Of a DNA stretch of 5,979 nt, positions 1 to 5,979 are shown piece by piece; position 1 is the stretch's first letter; each line of letters begins with the position of its first letter. Under the pieces are notes generated by a model. It searched no databases and was not told where the DNA came from. It was given only the letters and a program-made list of their open reading frames with translations. Location: the NCBI GenBank assembly GCA_023277325.1, contig JALRIQ010000328.1, positions 1 through 5,979 of the forward strand, given 5' to 3'. The translations under genes were made by a program, and so were the position numbers. The stretch comes from Bacteroidia bacterium (lineage in GTDB: Bacteria; Bacteroidota; Bacteroidia; UBA8524).

Positions 1-98
1 TCTCCTGTCTTATGTCTCACCCTCTCCTGTCTTATGTCTCACCCTCTCCTGTCTCTCATCTCACCCTCTCCTGTCTCACCCTCTCCTGTCTCCTGTCT
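1..98. repeat. CT-rich degenerate 22-bp tandem repeat
   Basis: Two identical 22-bp units lie at 1-22 and 23-44. Each begins TCTCCTGTCT, has the core TATG and ends TCTCACCC. A third 22-bp unit (45-66) differs only in its core, CTCA instead of TATG. A fourth (67-81) is 15 bp and is explained by loss of 7 bp between short TCT direct repeats. Partial copies (82-90, 91-98) end the array. The plus strand is almost free of A, so there is strong strand asymmetry. There are no unique spacers, so this is not a CRISPR array. The array starts at the window edge and may be longer. It stops about 20 bases before the trhO -7 box. Shortened and partial units suggest replication slippage; any regulatory role is inference. 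Confidence 0.9.
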
Positions 99-102
99 AA
101 TT

Positions 103-113
103 GTCTCAGAGAC
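103..113. other. perfect short inverted repeat upstream of trhO
   Basis: GTCTC-A-GAGAC is a perfect 5-1-5 palindrome directly after the tandem array and four bases before the trhO -7 box. Its left half repeats the GTCTC found in the array units. It sits where a -33 element or a regulator site would lie, so it could be an operator. It could equally be a chance by-product of the array sequence. Confidence 0.4.
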
Positions 114-117
114 TTAT

Positions 118-125
118 TACCTTTG
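118..125 (+). promoter_or_regulatory. Bacteroidota-type -7 promoter box for trhO
   Basis: TACCTTTG matches all six fixed positions of the Bacteroidota -7 consensus TAnnTTTG. It ends 30 bases before the trhO ATG, which predicts a start of transcription near 128-132 and a leader of about 25 bases. The -33 element is weak: the nearest TTG (101-103) is closer than the usual 19-20 base spacing. The box is seen directly; promoter activity is inferred. Confidence 0.6.
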
Positions 126-130
126 CAGCG

Positions 131-147
131 CCCAACTTGAAATTGGG
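131..147 (+). other. small hairpin in the trhO 5' leader
   Basis: CCCAA (131-135) pairs with TTGGG (143-147) around a 7-base loop. If transcription starts near 128-132, this stem-loop is the very 5' end of the mRNA and leaves only GACCGTTTT-type spacing before the ATG at 156. No Shine-Dalgarno sequence is present, as is usual in Bacteroidota. Five base pairs is short, so the structure may be weak. Confidence 0.35.
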
Positions 148-155
148 ACCGTTTT

Positions 156-1205
156 ATGAAATTATACAATAAGGAAAACCGTGAGGTCCTCAAGGAGAAG
201 ATCTTACAGTCGAAAGAAGCGCGCAATACCGTGTCTTTCTACAACTATTATCAATTGAAGAATCCGGCCTTCGTCCGCGATTATCTCTTTATCGAATTTG
301 AAAATTTAGGTGTATTGGGTCGCATTTATGTGGCGCATGAGGGAATCAATGCACAAGCATCTGTGCCGCAAGCACGTTGGGATGAGTTTGTTGATTTTAT
401 GAATTCCATCTCCTTTTTGGCCGGCTTGCGCTTGAATACCGCGGTAGAGAACGACGATAAAAGCTTCTTCAAACTTATTGTACGCTTGAAAGAAAAAATT
501 GTGGCCGACGGACTGAACGACGCCACATTTGATGTGACCAATAAAGGCACGCACCTTTCTGCTGCAGAGTTCAACGCGCTTACTGATGACCCGAATACCA
601 TTCTGGTTGATATGCGCAATCATTATGAGTCTGAAGTAGGTCATTTCGAAGGGGCTTGGTGCCCGGATGTAGATACCTTCCGCGAACAATTGCCGCTTGT
701 GGCGAATGAGCTTGCTGACAAAAAAGACAAAAATATCGTGATGTACTGCACCGGTGGAATCCGCTGCGAAAAGGCCTCAGCCTGGATGAAGCATAACGGA
801 TTTGAGCGTGTTTATCAATTGGAAGGGGGAATCATCAAATACGCGAAAGACGCTAAAGAACAAGGATTGCCAATCAAGTTCAGAGGAAAAAACTTTGTAT
901 TTGATGAACGCCTGGGAGAACGCATCAACGACGAAATCATCGCCCATTGCCACCAATGCGGTAAACCTGCCGACGTGCATACCAATTGCAAGAATGTGGC
1001 CTGCAACCTGCTCTTCATTCAATGCGAGGAATGCGCGGAAAAGATGGAAGGAACCTGCTCACCAAAATGCCAGGATATCATCCACCTTTCGGAAGAAAAG
1101 CAAGCAGAATTGAGAAGAAACAAAGACAGCGGAGTGCGCATTTTTTCCAAAGGAAGATTCAAAGACTCATCAAACTTTCGGCGCTATACCGCAACGAGTA
1201 GTTAA
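156..1205 (+). CDS. trhO: tRNA uridine(34) hydroxylase TrhO (rhodanese family, formerly YceA/UPF0176)
   Basis: TrhO hydroxylates wobble uridine U34 of certain tRNAs to 5-hydroxyuridine using O2; in Gram-negative bacteria this is the first step toward cmo5U-type modifications that widen codon reading. It is a cytosolic enzyme. At 349 aa it matches the E. coli protein (350 aa) almost end to end as I remember it. The N-terminal UPF0176 domain (about 25-115) has FYNYYQL and GRIYVAHEGINAQ. The rhodanese domain (about 130-230) has DMRNHYESEVGHFEGA starting at D152 and the active loop CTGGIRCEKA with catalytic C198. A cysteine-rich C-terminal region has eight cysteines (265, 268, 278, 283, 290, 293, 301, 305), a plausible metal site. 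The ATG at 156 gives the family-typical N-terminus and lies downstream of a good -7 box. The gene stands alone, converging on the purD operon. Confidence 0.96.
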   Translation: MKLYNKENREVLKEKILQSKEARNTVSFYNYYQLKNPAFVRDYLFIEFENLGVLGRIYVAHEGINAQASVPQARWDEFVDFMNSISFLAGLRLNTAVENDDKSFFKLIVRLKEKIVADGLNDATFDVTNKGTHLSAAEFNALTDDPNTILVDMRNHYESEVGHFEGAWCPDVDTFREQLPLVANELADKKDKNIVMYCTGGIRCEKASAWMKHNGFERVYQLEGGIIKYAKDAKEQGLPIKFRGKNFVFDERLGERINDEIIAHCHQCGKPADVHTNCKNVACNLLFIQCEECAEKMEGTCSPKCQDIIHLSEEKQAELRRNKDSGVRIFSKGRFKDSSNFRRYTATSS

Positions 1206-1224
1206 TTGATTTAAGTTTTTTCCA

Positions 1225-1253
1225 GGTCACCCTGAGCCTGCCGAAGGGATGTC
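1225..1253. repeat. degenerate REP-like intergenic palindrome
   Basis: The stretch starts GGTCACCCT and ends AGGGATGTC around GAGCCTGCCGA. CCCT (1230-1233) pairs with AGGG (1245-1248), and the outer arms pair only partly. From memory, a family of dispersed intergenic palindromes in Bacteroidota and other bacteria has the form GGTCACCCT / loop with GAGC...CGA / AGGGTGACC; this would be a decayed copy. It lies between convergent genes, the usual position for such elements. Assignment to the family is from recall, not a search. Confidence 0.5.
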
Positions 1254-1293
1254 GACTTTGCAACACAATCTAAAGGATGACTAAGTATGCCGC

Positions 1294-1323
1294 AGCGATA
1301 AGTCGATCAATCGACTAGTCGCT
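1294..1323. terminator. strong hairpin between convergent genes, possible bidirectional terminator
   Basis: Thirteen positions on each side (1294-1306 and 1311-1323) pair around the 4-base loop TCAA: AGTCGA with TCGACT, then one A-A mismatch, one T-G wobble, and AGCG plus A with the matching outer arm. The distal arm overlaps the first two bases of the TAG stop (minus strand, 1324-1322) of the DUF1684 gene. It is well placed to end transcription from both trhO and the purD operon. However, no T-run follows the stem on either strand, so it is not a classical intrinsic terminator and may instead protect the 3' ends of the mRNAs. Confidence 0.45.
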
Positions 1324-1936
1324 AGTGTTCTCCCCAACTCAAAACTCCCGCTTCAATGCGAACCGGTAAATTGTTTTCTTGAGGGGGTATCGGACAAGAA
1401 TACCGGGAATTATAGGCGCAGTAAGGATTGTATGCCCTATTGAAGTCGAAGATAACGGTGTCACCTAACGGGCCTTGAATATCCATATAGCGGCCGCCGC
1501 CATAGCTTTCAAAGCCATTGGTGGAATCATTAAAGGGAATAAAAAGGTAGTTTTCATACCCCGCTTTTTTGCTCAGGTCGATATTGCGGTAAACGGAAAG
1601 GCGGTATTCGTTTTCATCTATCGCAAAATACAAATGCCCATGTTTCACATATTGAGGGAGGCGCGAGGTGCTGGTGGGCATCAAGAAAGGTTTTTCATCA
1701 GGAGTGGCCTCGAAGCGAGCTTCTACCACGAACTTTGGGTTGAAAGGAAAATAGGGGAGCCCATGAAAAACATCTAGGTCGTCTTCTGTTAATGGGGAAT
1801 GATTCGGGTCGGCGAATTCGGCATCGCTGGCTTGGCGTAAAGAATCATTTTGTGCTCGGTAAAACGCGGTGTCGATTTGCGCATAAAGCGATGCACTCAT
1901 CCAGAAACAAAAAAGACTAGCTAGGATTTTCTTCAT
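1322..1936 (-). CDS. exported DUF1684 family protein
   Basis: This 204-aa protein has a DUF1684 signature: YGGGRYMD (145-152) followed by NPYCAYN and YSCPIPPQEN (about 170-187), with RIEAGV near the end. No activity is established for the family that I can rely on. The N-terminus MKKILASLFCFWMSASLYAQ is a signal peptide (lysines, hydrophobic core, likely cleavage after A19). There is no lipobox cysteine, so the mature protein should be periplasmic or secreted. Two cysteines (C173, C181) flank the conserved motif and could form a disulfide. The ATG at 1936 lies inside the end of the DUF502 gene (20-base overlap, different frame), which suggests coupled translation as the last gene of the purD operon. 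The family call is from motif recognition; the function is unknown. Confidence 0.85.
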   Translation of the reverse strand: MKKILASLFCFWMSASLYAQIDTAFYRAQNDSLRQASDAEFADPNHSPLTEDDLDVFHGLPYFPFNPKFVVEARFEATPDEKPFLMPTSTSRLPQYVKHGHLYFAIDENEYRLSVYRNIDLSKKAGYENYLFIPFNDSTNGFESYGGGRYMDIQGPLGDTVIFDFNRAYNPYCAYNSRYSCPIPPQENNLPVRIEAGVLSWGEH

Positions 1937-2537
1937 TTTTTATTGGTTTACGCATCGCCTCAGGGTCGGTCACTCCTCCAGAAACGATAAACTTCATCAA
2001 CTCCGATGAGTTGCCTTTCAGTGGTTTGATTCTGTCTTTAGGAACAAGGAAAAGGTTGCCCGAGAAATTATAGGAATGCGGAAAATACACCGCAACCAGC
2101 CCGTCGAGTTCAATGGCGCTGAGGTCTTTGCTGGTAACAAATCCCAACTTGTAAATTCCATTGGTCATCTCCACAGCGACGCCTTCCGTGAATTTTTTCT
2201 TATCTCCTACAAAGGCTTCAATGAAGTCCTTTATCATGGAATAAATCACCTTAACTCCTGGCGTTTTTTCCAGGAGATGATCGAAGAAATCAAGAATCGG
2301 TTTGGTTAGGAGTCCTTCGCCAATAAACCCGATAAAGGTAATGAAGCTCAAAACCAAAAGAACGCCAAGTCCTGGTACACTTAGACCAAAGAAGTATTGG
2401 GTATCGATCAGGTTATCGAGCAGCTGAAATGCAGAAATGATTACATAGGCTGTTCCTGCTATGGGCAATGAAATCAATAAGCCTCCAAGGAAATAGTTAA
2501 AAAGTCTGCGGAAGGTAATCGGTCTTTTAAACCTCAT
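1917..2537 (-). CDS. DUF502 family inner-membrane protein
   Basis: This 206-aa protein resembles the DUF502 family, which also includes plant COV/LCV membrane proteins; no biochemical activity is established that I know of. Two hydrophobic segments are clear: about 14-40 (starting NYFLGGLLISLPIAG) and about 54-78 (PGLGVLLVLSFITFIGFIGEG). Between and after them are family features: the acidic/aromatic loop DNLIDTQYFFG, then KTPGVKVIYSMIKDFIEAF (91-109), and a soluble C-terminal half with FPHSYNFSGNLFLVPKDRI (152-170) and MKFIVSGGVT (181-190). The start ATG overlaps the purD stop codon as ATGA (2537-2534), a typical coupling arrangement, and this fixes the start. The C-terminus overlaps the start of the DUF1684 gene. 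The membrane location is well supported; the role in an operon with purD is unknown. Confidence 0.88.
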   Translation of the reverse strand: MRFKRPITFRRLFNYFLGGLLISLPIAGTAYVIISAFQLLDNLIDTQYFFGLSVPGLGVLLVLSFITFIGFIGEGLLTKPILDFFDHLLEKTPGVKVIYSMIKDFIEAFVGDKKKFTEGVAVEMTNGIYKLGFVTSKDLSAIELDGLVAVYFPHSYNFSGNLFLVPKDRIKPLKGNSSELMKFIVSGGVTDPEAMRKPIKNEENPS

Positions 2538-3823
2538 GCTTGTTGAATTTTTAAGAGATCTTTTCCGATATCACGTCGGTAGTTTTTGCCTTCGAATTCA
2601 ATTTCTTTGGCTCTTTCAAAGGACTGTTCTAAGGCACTACTAAGTGAGTCGGATAAACTGGTTACCGCAAAAACCCTTCCTCCATTGGTGAGGCATTTTC
2701 CATCGCTCATTTTTGTTCCTGCATGGAATACCAAGGATGAATTGGAGCTATTCAATCCGCTTACTTCTTTTCCTTTGGCATAAGCTTCCGGATAGCCTCC
2801 AGAAACTAAAACGACAGTTGCGGATGTTTGCGGATGAATTTTAAGCGACTTGCTGCTCAAGTTTTGTTTACAAACTCCGTCTAATAGATCAACGAGGTCG
2901 CAATCCAAACGCGGAAGTACCGCCTCCGTTTCCGGGTCGCCCATGCGCACATTGTATTCAATCACATAAGGATCGCCGCCAACATTCATCAATCCAATAA
3001 AGATAAATCCGCGGTAATCGATTCCATCCTTTTGAAGTCCGGCAATGGTTGGTTTAACAATACGTTCCTCAACCTTTTTTAAGAACTCTTGGTTGACAAA
3101 AGGAACAGGAGAAATGGCGCCCATACCTCCAGTATTCAATCCAGTATCGCCTTCACCAATACGTTTATAGTCTTTGGCCTCTGGGAGCAAGAAATAATCC
3201 TTGCCATCAGTCATCACAAAAACAGAAACTTCTATACCTTTTAAAAACTCCTCAATTACTACACGGGCCGAAGCCGCTCCAAATTTTGCATCGGCAAGCA
3301 TCGCGTGAAGTTCATTTTTTGCTTCCTCTAAAGTTTCAGGAATAACAACCCCTTTTCCCGCTGCCAGTCCGTCTGCTTTTAAGACAAAAGGAGGGGTCAG
3401 GGTTTCCAGGAATTTTTTCCCTTCTTCCAATGTTGAGGCATTGAATGTTTGATAGGCGGCAGTCGGAATGCTATGTTTGGCCATAAAAGCCTTGGCGAAA
3501 TCTTTTGATCCTTCAAGCAGTGCTCCTTGTTTTTCTGGTCCTGCAACCTGAATATGCTTGAGCTTATCTGAACCTCGGAAATGGTCAACAATTCCCTTTA
3601 CCAGCGGGTCTTCACTGCCTGGTACCAGCATATGGATACCCTCATTCAAGCAGAATTCTCCAATTTTCTCAAAGTCAAGAATGTCGAGACTTACGTTTTC
3701 ACCGTGCTGGGCAGTCCCTGCATTTCCAGGAGCGATAAACAGTTTTTCACAAAGTGGACTTTGTGCAAATTTCCAAGCAAAAGCATGTTCCCGTCCGCCG
3801 GAACCAAGAATCAAAATATTCAT
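2534..3823 (-). CDS. purD: phosphoribosylamine--glycine ligase (GAR synthetase)
   Basis: PurD joins 5-phosphoribosylamine and glycine with ATP to give glycinamide ribonucleotide, the second step of de novo purine synthesis, in the cytosol. The 429-aa length is normal for the monofunctional bacterial enzyme. The N-domain shows MNILILGSGGREHA (GGREHA 9-14), APGNAGT (31-37) and PGSEDPLVKG (68-77). The ATP-grasp part shows LEGSKDFAK (103-111), KADGLAAGKGVVI (149-161), DTGLNTGGMGAISP (226-239) and the ligase signature NVRMGDPETEAVLPRL (291-306). The C-domain has GRVFAVT (382-388) and NYRRDIG (414-420). All expected motifs are intact. The start is fixed by the family-typical N-terminus. It is the first gene of a three-gene minus-strand operon and is divergent from secA. 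A perfect -7 box lies only four bases upstream of the ATG, so the main transcript may be leaderless. Confidence 0.97.
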   Translation of the reverse strand: MNILILGSGGREHAFAWKFAQSPLCEKLFIAPGNAGTAQHGENVSLDILDFEKIGEFCLNEGIHMLVPGSEDPLVKGIVDHFRGSDKLKHIQVAGPEKQGALLEGSKDFAKAFMAKHSIPTAAYQTFNASTLEEGKKFLETLTPPFVLKADGLAAGKGVVIPETLEEAKNELHAMLADAKFGAASARVVIEEFLKGIEVSVFVMTDGKDYFLLPEAKDYKRIGEGDTGLNTGGMGAISPVPFVNQEFLKKVEERIVKPTIAGLQKDGIDYRGFIFIGLMNVGGDPYVIEYNVRMGDPETEAVLPRLDCDLVDLLDGVCKQNLSSKSLKIHPQTSATVVLVSGGYPEAYAKGKEVSGLNSSNSSLVFHAGTKMSDGKCLTNGGRVFAVTSLSDSLSSALEQSFERAKEIEFEGKNYRRDIGKDLLKIQQA

Positions 3824-3827
3824 GGCA

Positions 3828-3835
3828 CAAAATTA
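3828..3835 (-). promoter_or_regulatory. -7 promoter box for purD, suggesting a leaderless mRNA
   Basis: Read on the minus strand, TAATTTTG matches TAnnTTTG perfectly. It ends at 3828, and only TGCC separates it from the purD ATG at 3823. With the usual -7 geometry, transcription would begin at or within a base or two of the start codon. No -33 TTG is seen at the expected distance. A poorer alternative lies farther upstream (3890-3882, TATAATTTG on the minus strand, with one extra spacer base), which would give a leader of about 50-55 bases. Confidence 0.45.
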
Positions 3836-3891
3836 GCCCATTTTGCCTTGCGATTGGGATACTATTTTCATAGCCCTTTGGCAAATTATAT

Positions 3892-3899
3892 TAATTTTA
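3892..3899 (+). promoter_or_regulatory. probable -7 promoter box for secA
   Basis: TAATTTTA matches five of the six fixed positions of TAnnTTTG, with A for the final G. It ends 26 bases before the secA ATG, nearly the same geometry as the trhO box. No -33 element sits at the standard spacing; the nearest TTTG (3877-3880) is too close. An in-frame TAA at 3911-3913 separates this region from the coding sequence. Confidence 0.4.
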
Positions 3900-3925
3900 C
3901 GGCCCATTTTTAAGCGCACCAGTGC

Positions 3926-5979
3926 ATGATTGATTCGATAATTAAAGGGTTTTCCAAGCTTTTTGGGAACAAATCAGACCGAGATATTAAAGATATTCTT
4001 CCTCGGATAGAAAAGATAAATGCGCATTATGCAAGCTATTCTAGTTTGAGTAATGATGAGCTCAGAGCCAAGACGGCAGAGTTTAAAAGTCGCATAGCTG
4101 ACTATCTGTCAGATACCGAAACAGAAATTAGCAACCTCAAGAAAAGGGTTGAAACGGAGTTGGATATGGATCTTCATGAGAAGGAAGCCATTTACGACCA
4201 ACTTGATAAGCTGAAAAAGGAGCGGAATGAAAAGCTCGAAGTAGTATTGGATGAAATCCTTGAAGAAGCTTTTGCCGTTGTAAAAGAAACTGCACGACGT
4301 TTCAAAGAGAATGATACCATCGTTGCGCAGGCTACCGATTTTGATCGTGACCTTGCAGCACGCAAAGATTTTGTAGAAATCAAAGGAAACGACGCCGTTT
4401 GGAGTACTGAATGGGATGCCGCTGGAAACTTGGTGAATTGGGATATGCTCCACTACGACGTGCAGTTGATTGGTGGTATTGTCTTGCATCAAGGGAAAAT
4501 TTCTGAGATGGCGACTGGTGAGGGAAAGACTTTGGTATCGACGTTACCTGCCTACCTGAATGCCTTAAGTGGTTATGGGGTGCATCTGGTAACGGTGAAT
4601 GATTACCTGGCTCGTCGTGACTGCGAATGGAATGGCCCAATTTTTCAATTCCATGGATTGAGCGTTGATTGCCTCGACTATACCCAACCGAACTCGCCAG
4701 AGCGCCGTAAAGCCTATATGGCCGATATCGTTTATGGTACCAATAACGAGTTTGGTTTCGACTACCTCCGTGATAATATGGCACGCGACACCGAAGATTT
4801 GGTCCAACGCGAACACCATTATGCCATGATTGATGAGGTGGATTCTGTTTTGATTGATGACGCGAGAACGCCGTTGATTATTTCTGGTCCGGTACCTCGT
4901 GGAGACCAACATGAATTTGCAGAGCTGAAGCCACGTATTCAACGTTTGGTGGATGCCCAAAAGAAATATTTAAACACAGCCTTGAGTGATGCGAAACGCA
5001 TGATTGAGGCGGGTGATGAGAAAAACGGAGGTATGCAGTTATACCGCGCCTACCGCGGACTTCCAAAGATGAAGCCTTTGATCAAATTCTTGGGAGAACC
5101 AGGAATGAAGGCCGTGATGCAAAAGACAGAGAATATCTACCTGGCGGACAACCAAAAGGAAATGCCGAAGGTGGATGCCGAACTGTATTTTGTTATCGAT
5201 GAAAAGAATAATAGCATCGAGCTGACTGAAAAAGGGATTGAGTTGATTACCCAGTCTGGCGAAGATCAAAGCTTCTTTGTTTTGCCTGACTTCGGCGGAG
5301 AAATGGCGGAGATTGAAAAGTCTCAACTCGATGAAGCCAGCAAAGCAAAACGTAAGGAAGAGTTGATTCAAGATTTCTCGGAAAAATCTGAGCGGATTCA
5401 CTCCATCAACCAATTGCTTAAAGCCTATTGCCTCTTCGAGAATGATGTCGATTATATCATTGCAGATGGCAAGATTAAGATTGTAGATGAGCAAACAGGT
5501 CGTGTATTGGATGGACGTCGTTATAGCGACGGATTGCACCAGGCCATCGAAGCCAAAGAGAATGTAAAAGTGGAAGCCGCCACGCAAACTTTTGCAACGG
5601 TAACCCTTCAGAATTATTTCAGAATGTACCACAAGCTTTCGGGAATGACCGGAACGGCCGAAACGGAAGCAGGAGAATTCTGGGAGATTTATAAATTGGA
5701 TGTGGTGGTAATTCCTACTAACCGTCCAATTGTAAGAAAAGATGATAATGACCTTGTCTTCAAAACTACCCGCGAGAAATTTAACGCGGTAATTGAAGAA
5801 GTGGTTCGCTTGAGTGAAGCTGGACGTCCGGTATTGGTGGGAACTACCTCCGTGGAGATTTCTGAGCTCTTATCGCGTATGCTTACCATGCGCAAAATCA
5901 AGCATAATGTATTGAACGCGAAGCAAAATCAGCGTGAGGCAGAGATTGTTGCTGAGGCTGGGCGTTCAGGTGCGGTAAC
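3926..5979 (+). CDS. secA: preprotein translocase ATPase SecA, 3' end outside the window
   Basis: SecA is the ATPase motor that pushes unfolded preproteins through SecYEG in the inner membrane. The open frame runs 684 complete codons off the right edge and holds about the first 60% of the protein if it has the roughly 1,100 residues I recall for Bacteroidota SecA. Visible motifs in order: N-terminus with [13 protein letters not shown] (12-24), DVQLIGG Q-motif region (178-184), Walker A MATGEGKT (195-202), [17 protein letters not shown] (270-286), Walker B DEVD (303-306) with [12 protein letters not shown], the preprotein cross-linking domain, VDEQTGR (520-526), [11 protein letters not shown] (530-540), MTGTAETE (574-581) and the start of the second nucleotide-binding domain (RPVLVGTTS). 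Compared with E. coli SecA from memory, it has extra segments at about 61-108, 127-173 and within 323-420. ATG 3926 is the only in-frame start after the TAA at 3911. The second Walker-domain motifs, helical arms and C-terminal tail are not in the window. Confidence 0.97.
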   Translation, partial: MIDSIIKGFSKLFGNKSDRDIKDILPRIEKINAHYASYSSLSNDELRAKTAEFKSRIADYLSDTETEISNLKKRVETELDMDLHEKEAIYDQLDKLKKERNEKLEVVLDEILEEAFAVVKETARRFKENDTIVAQATDFDRDLAARKDFVEIKGNDAVWSTEWDAAGNLVNWDMLHYDVQLIGGIVLHQGKISEMATGEGKTLVSTLPAYLNALSGYGVHLVTVNDYLARRDCEWNGPIFQFHGLSVDCLDYTQPNSPERRKAYMADIVYGTNNEFGFDYLRDNMARDTEDLVQREHHYAMIDEVDSVLIDDARTPLIISGPVPRGDQHEFAELKPRIQRLVDAQKKYLNTALSDAKRMIEAGDEKNGGMQLYRAYRGLPKMKPLIKFLGEPGMKAVMQKTENIYLADNQKEMPKVDAELYFVIDEKNNSIELTEKGIELITQSGEDQSFFVLPDFGGEMAEIEKSQLDEASKAKRKEELIQDFSEKSERIHSINQLLKAYCLFENDVDYIIADGKIKIVDEQTGRVLDGRRYSDGLHQAIEAKENVKVEAATQTFATVTLQNYFRMYHKLSGMTGTAETEAGEFWEIYKLDVVVIPTNRPIVRKDDNDLVFKTTREKFNAVIEEVVRLSEAGRPVLVGTTSVEISELLSRMLTMRKIKHNVLNAKQNQREAEIVAEAGRSGAV

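Noticed and set aside
1..98. CRISPR array
   Set aside because: Units are contiguous with no unique spacers and vary in length by internal loss.
306..689. A 127-codon minus-strand frame
   Set aside because: It is a shadow of trhO, which is conserved over its whole length.
1202..1221. Intrinsic terminator for trhO at the TTTTTT run (1216-1221)
   Set aside because: The only preceding pairing is TTAA/TTAA, four A-T pairs, far too weak for a terminator stem.
1206..1321. Small gene or RNA in the convergent gap
   Set aside because: There is no convincing reading frame; the content is accounted for by the degenerate palindrome and the hairpin.
3558..3913. Plus-strand frames of 92 and 110 codons entering the purD-secA gap
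   Set aside because: They mostly mirror the purD coding sequence, show no family features and lack a start context of their own. A SecM-like role was considered, but there is no signal peptide or arrest-like motif visible.
4109..4960. Several 127-134-codon minus-strand frames
   Set aside because: All are antisense to the N-terminal half of secA and give low-complexity or domain-free proteins; codon structure belongs to secA.
5039..5632. A 197-codon open frame on the minus strand
   Set aside because: It lies antisense to secA, whose conserved motifs cover the same stretch. Its translation has no recognisable domain.

Overview
The window looks like an ordinary housekeeping stretch of a Bacteroidota chromosome, most likely from the Flavobacteriales side of the phylum. 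Four things point there: SecA carries long insertions that match Bacteroidota/flavobacterial SecA as I remember it; genes lack recognisable Shine-Dalgarno sequences; three upstream regions hold the Bacteroidota -7 promoter motif TAnnTTTG or a near match; and the two uncharacterised proteins belong to families (DUF502, DUF1684) that are common there. I see no mobile element, RNA gene, CRISPR array or defence-type system.

Layout. Positions 1-98 are a degenerate CT-rich tandem repeat that may continue beyond the left edge. Positions 103-155 are the control region of trhO: a perfect short palindrome, a perfect -7 box and a small hairpin at the expected mRNA 5' end. trhO (156-1205, +) encodes the tRNA U34 hydroxylase. 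Positions 1206-1321 separate convergent genes and hold a degenerate copy of what looks like a dispersed REP-type palindrome, plus a strong hairpin that touches the stop codon of the next gene. On the minus strand, purD (3823-2534), a DUF502 membrane protein (2537-1917) and a DUF1684 exported protein (1936-1322) overlap end to start by 4 and 20 bases and very probably form one operon. A 102-base divergent region (3824-3925) carries promoter-like boxes for purD and for secA. secA (3926 onward, +) runs off the right edge after 684 codons.

The genes serve separate core tasks: wobble-base modification (trhO), step two of purine synthesis (purD) and protein export (secA). The only linkage I can support is the purD operon, where two proteins of unknown function are tied translationally to a purine enzyme. 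The points most worth a second look are the apparent leaderless start of purD, the repeat array abutting the trhO promoter, and the three SecA insertions. I did not find evidence for a novel system.
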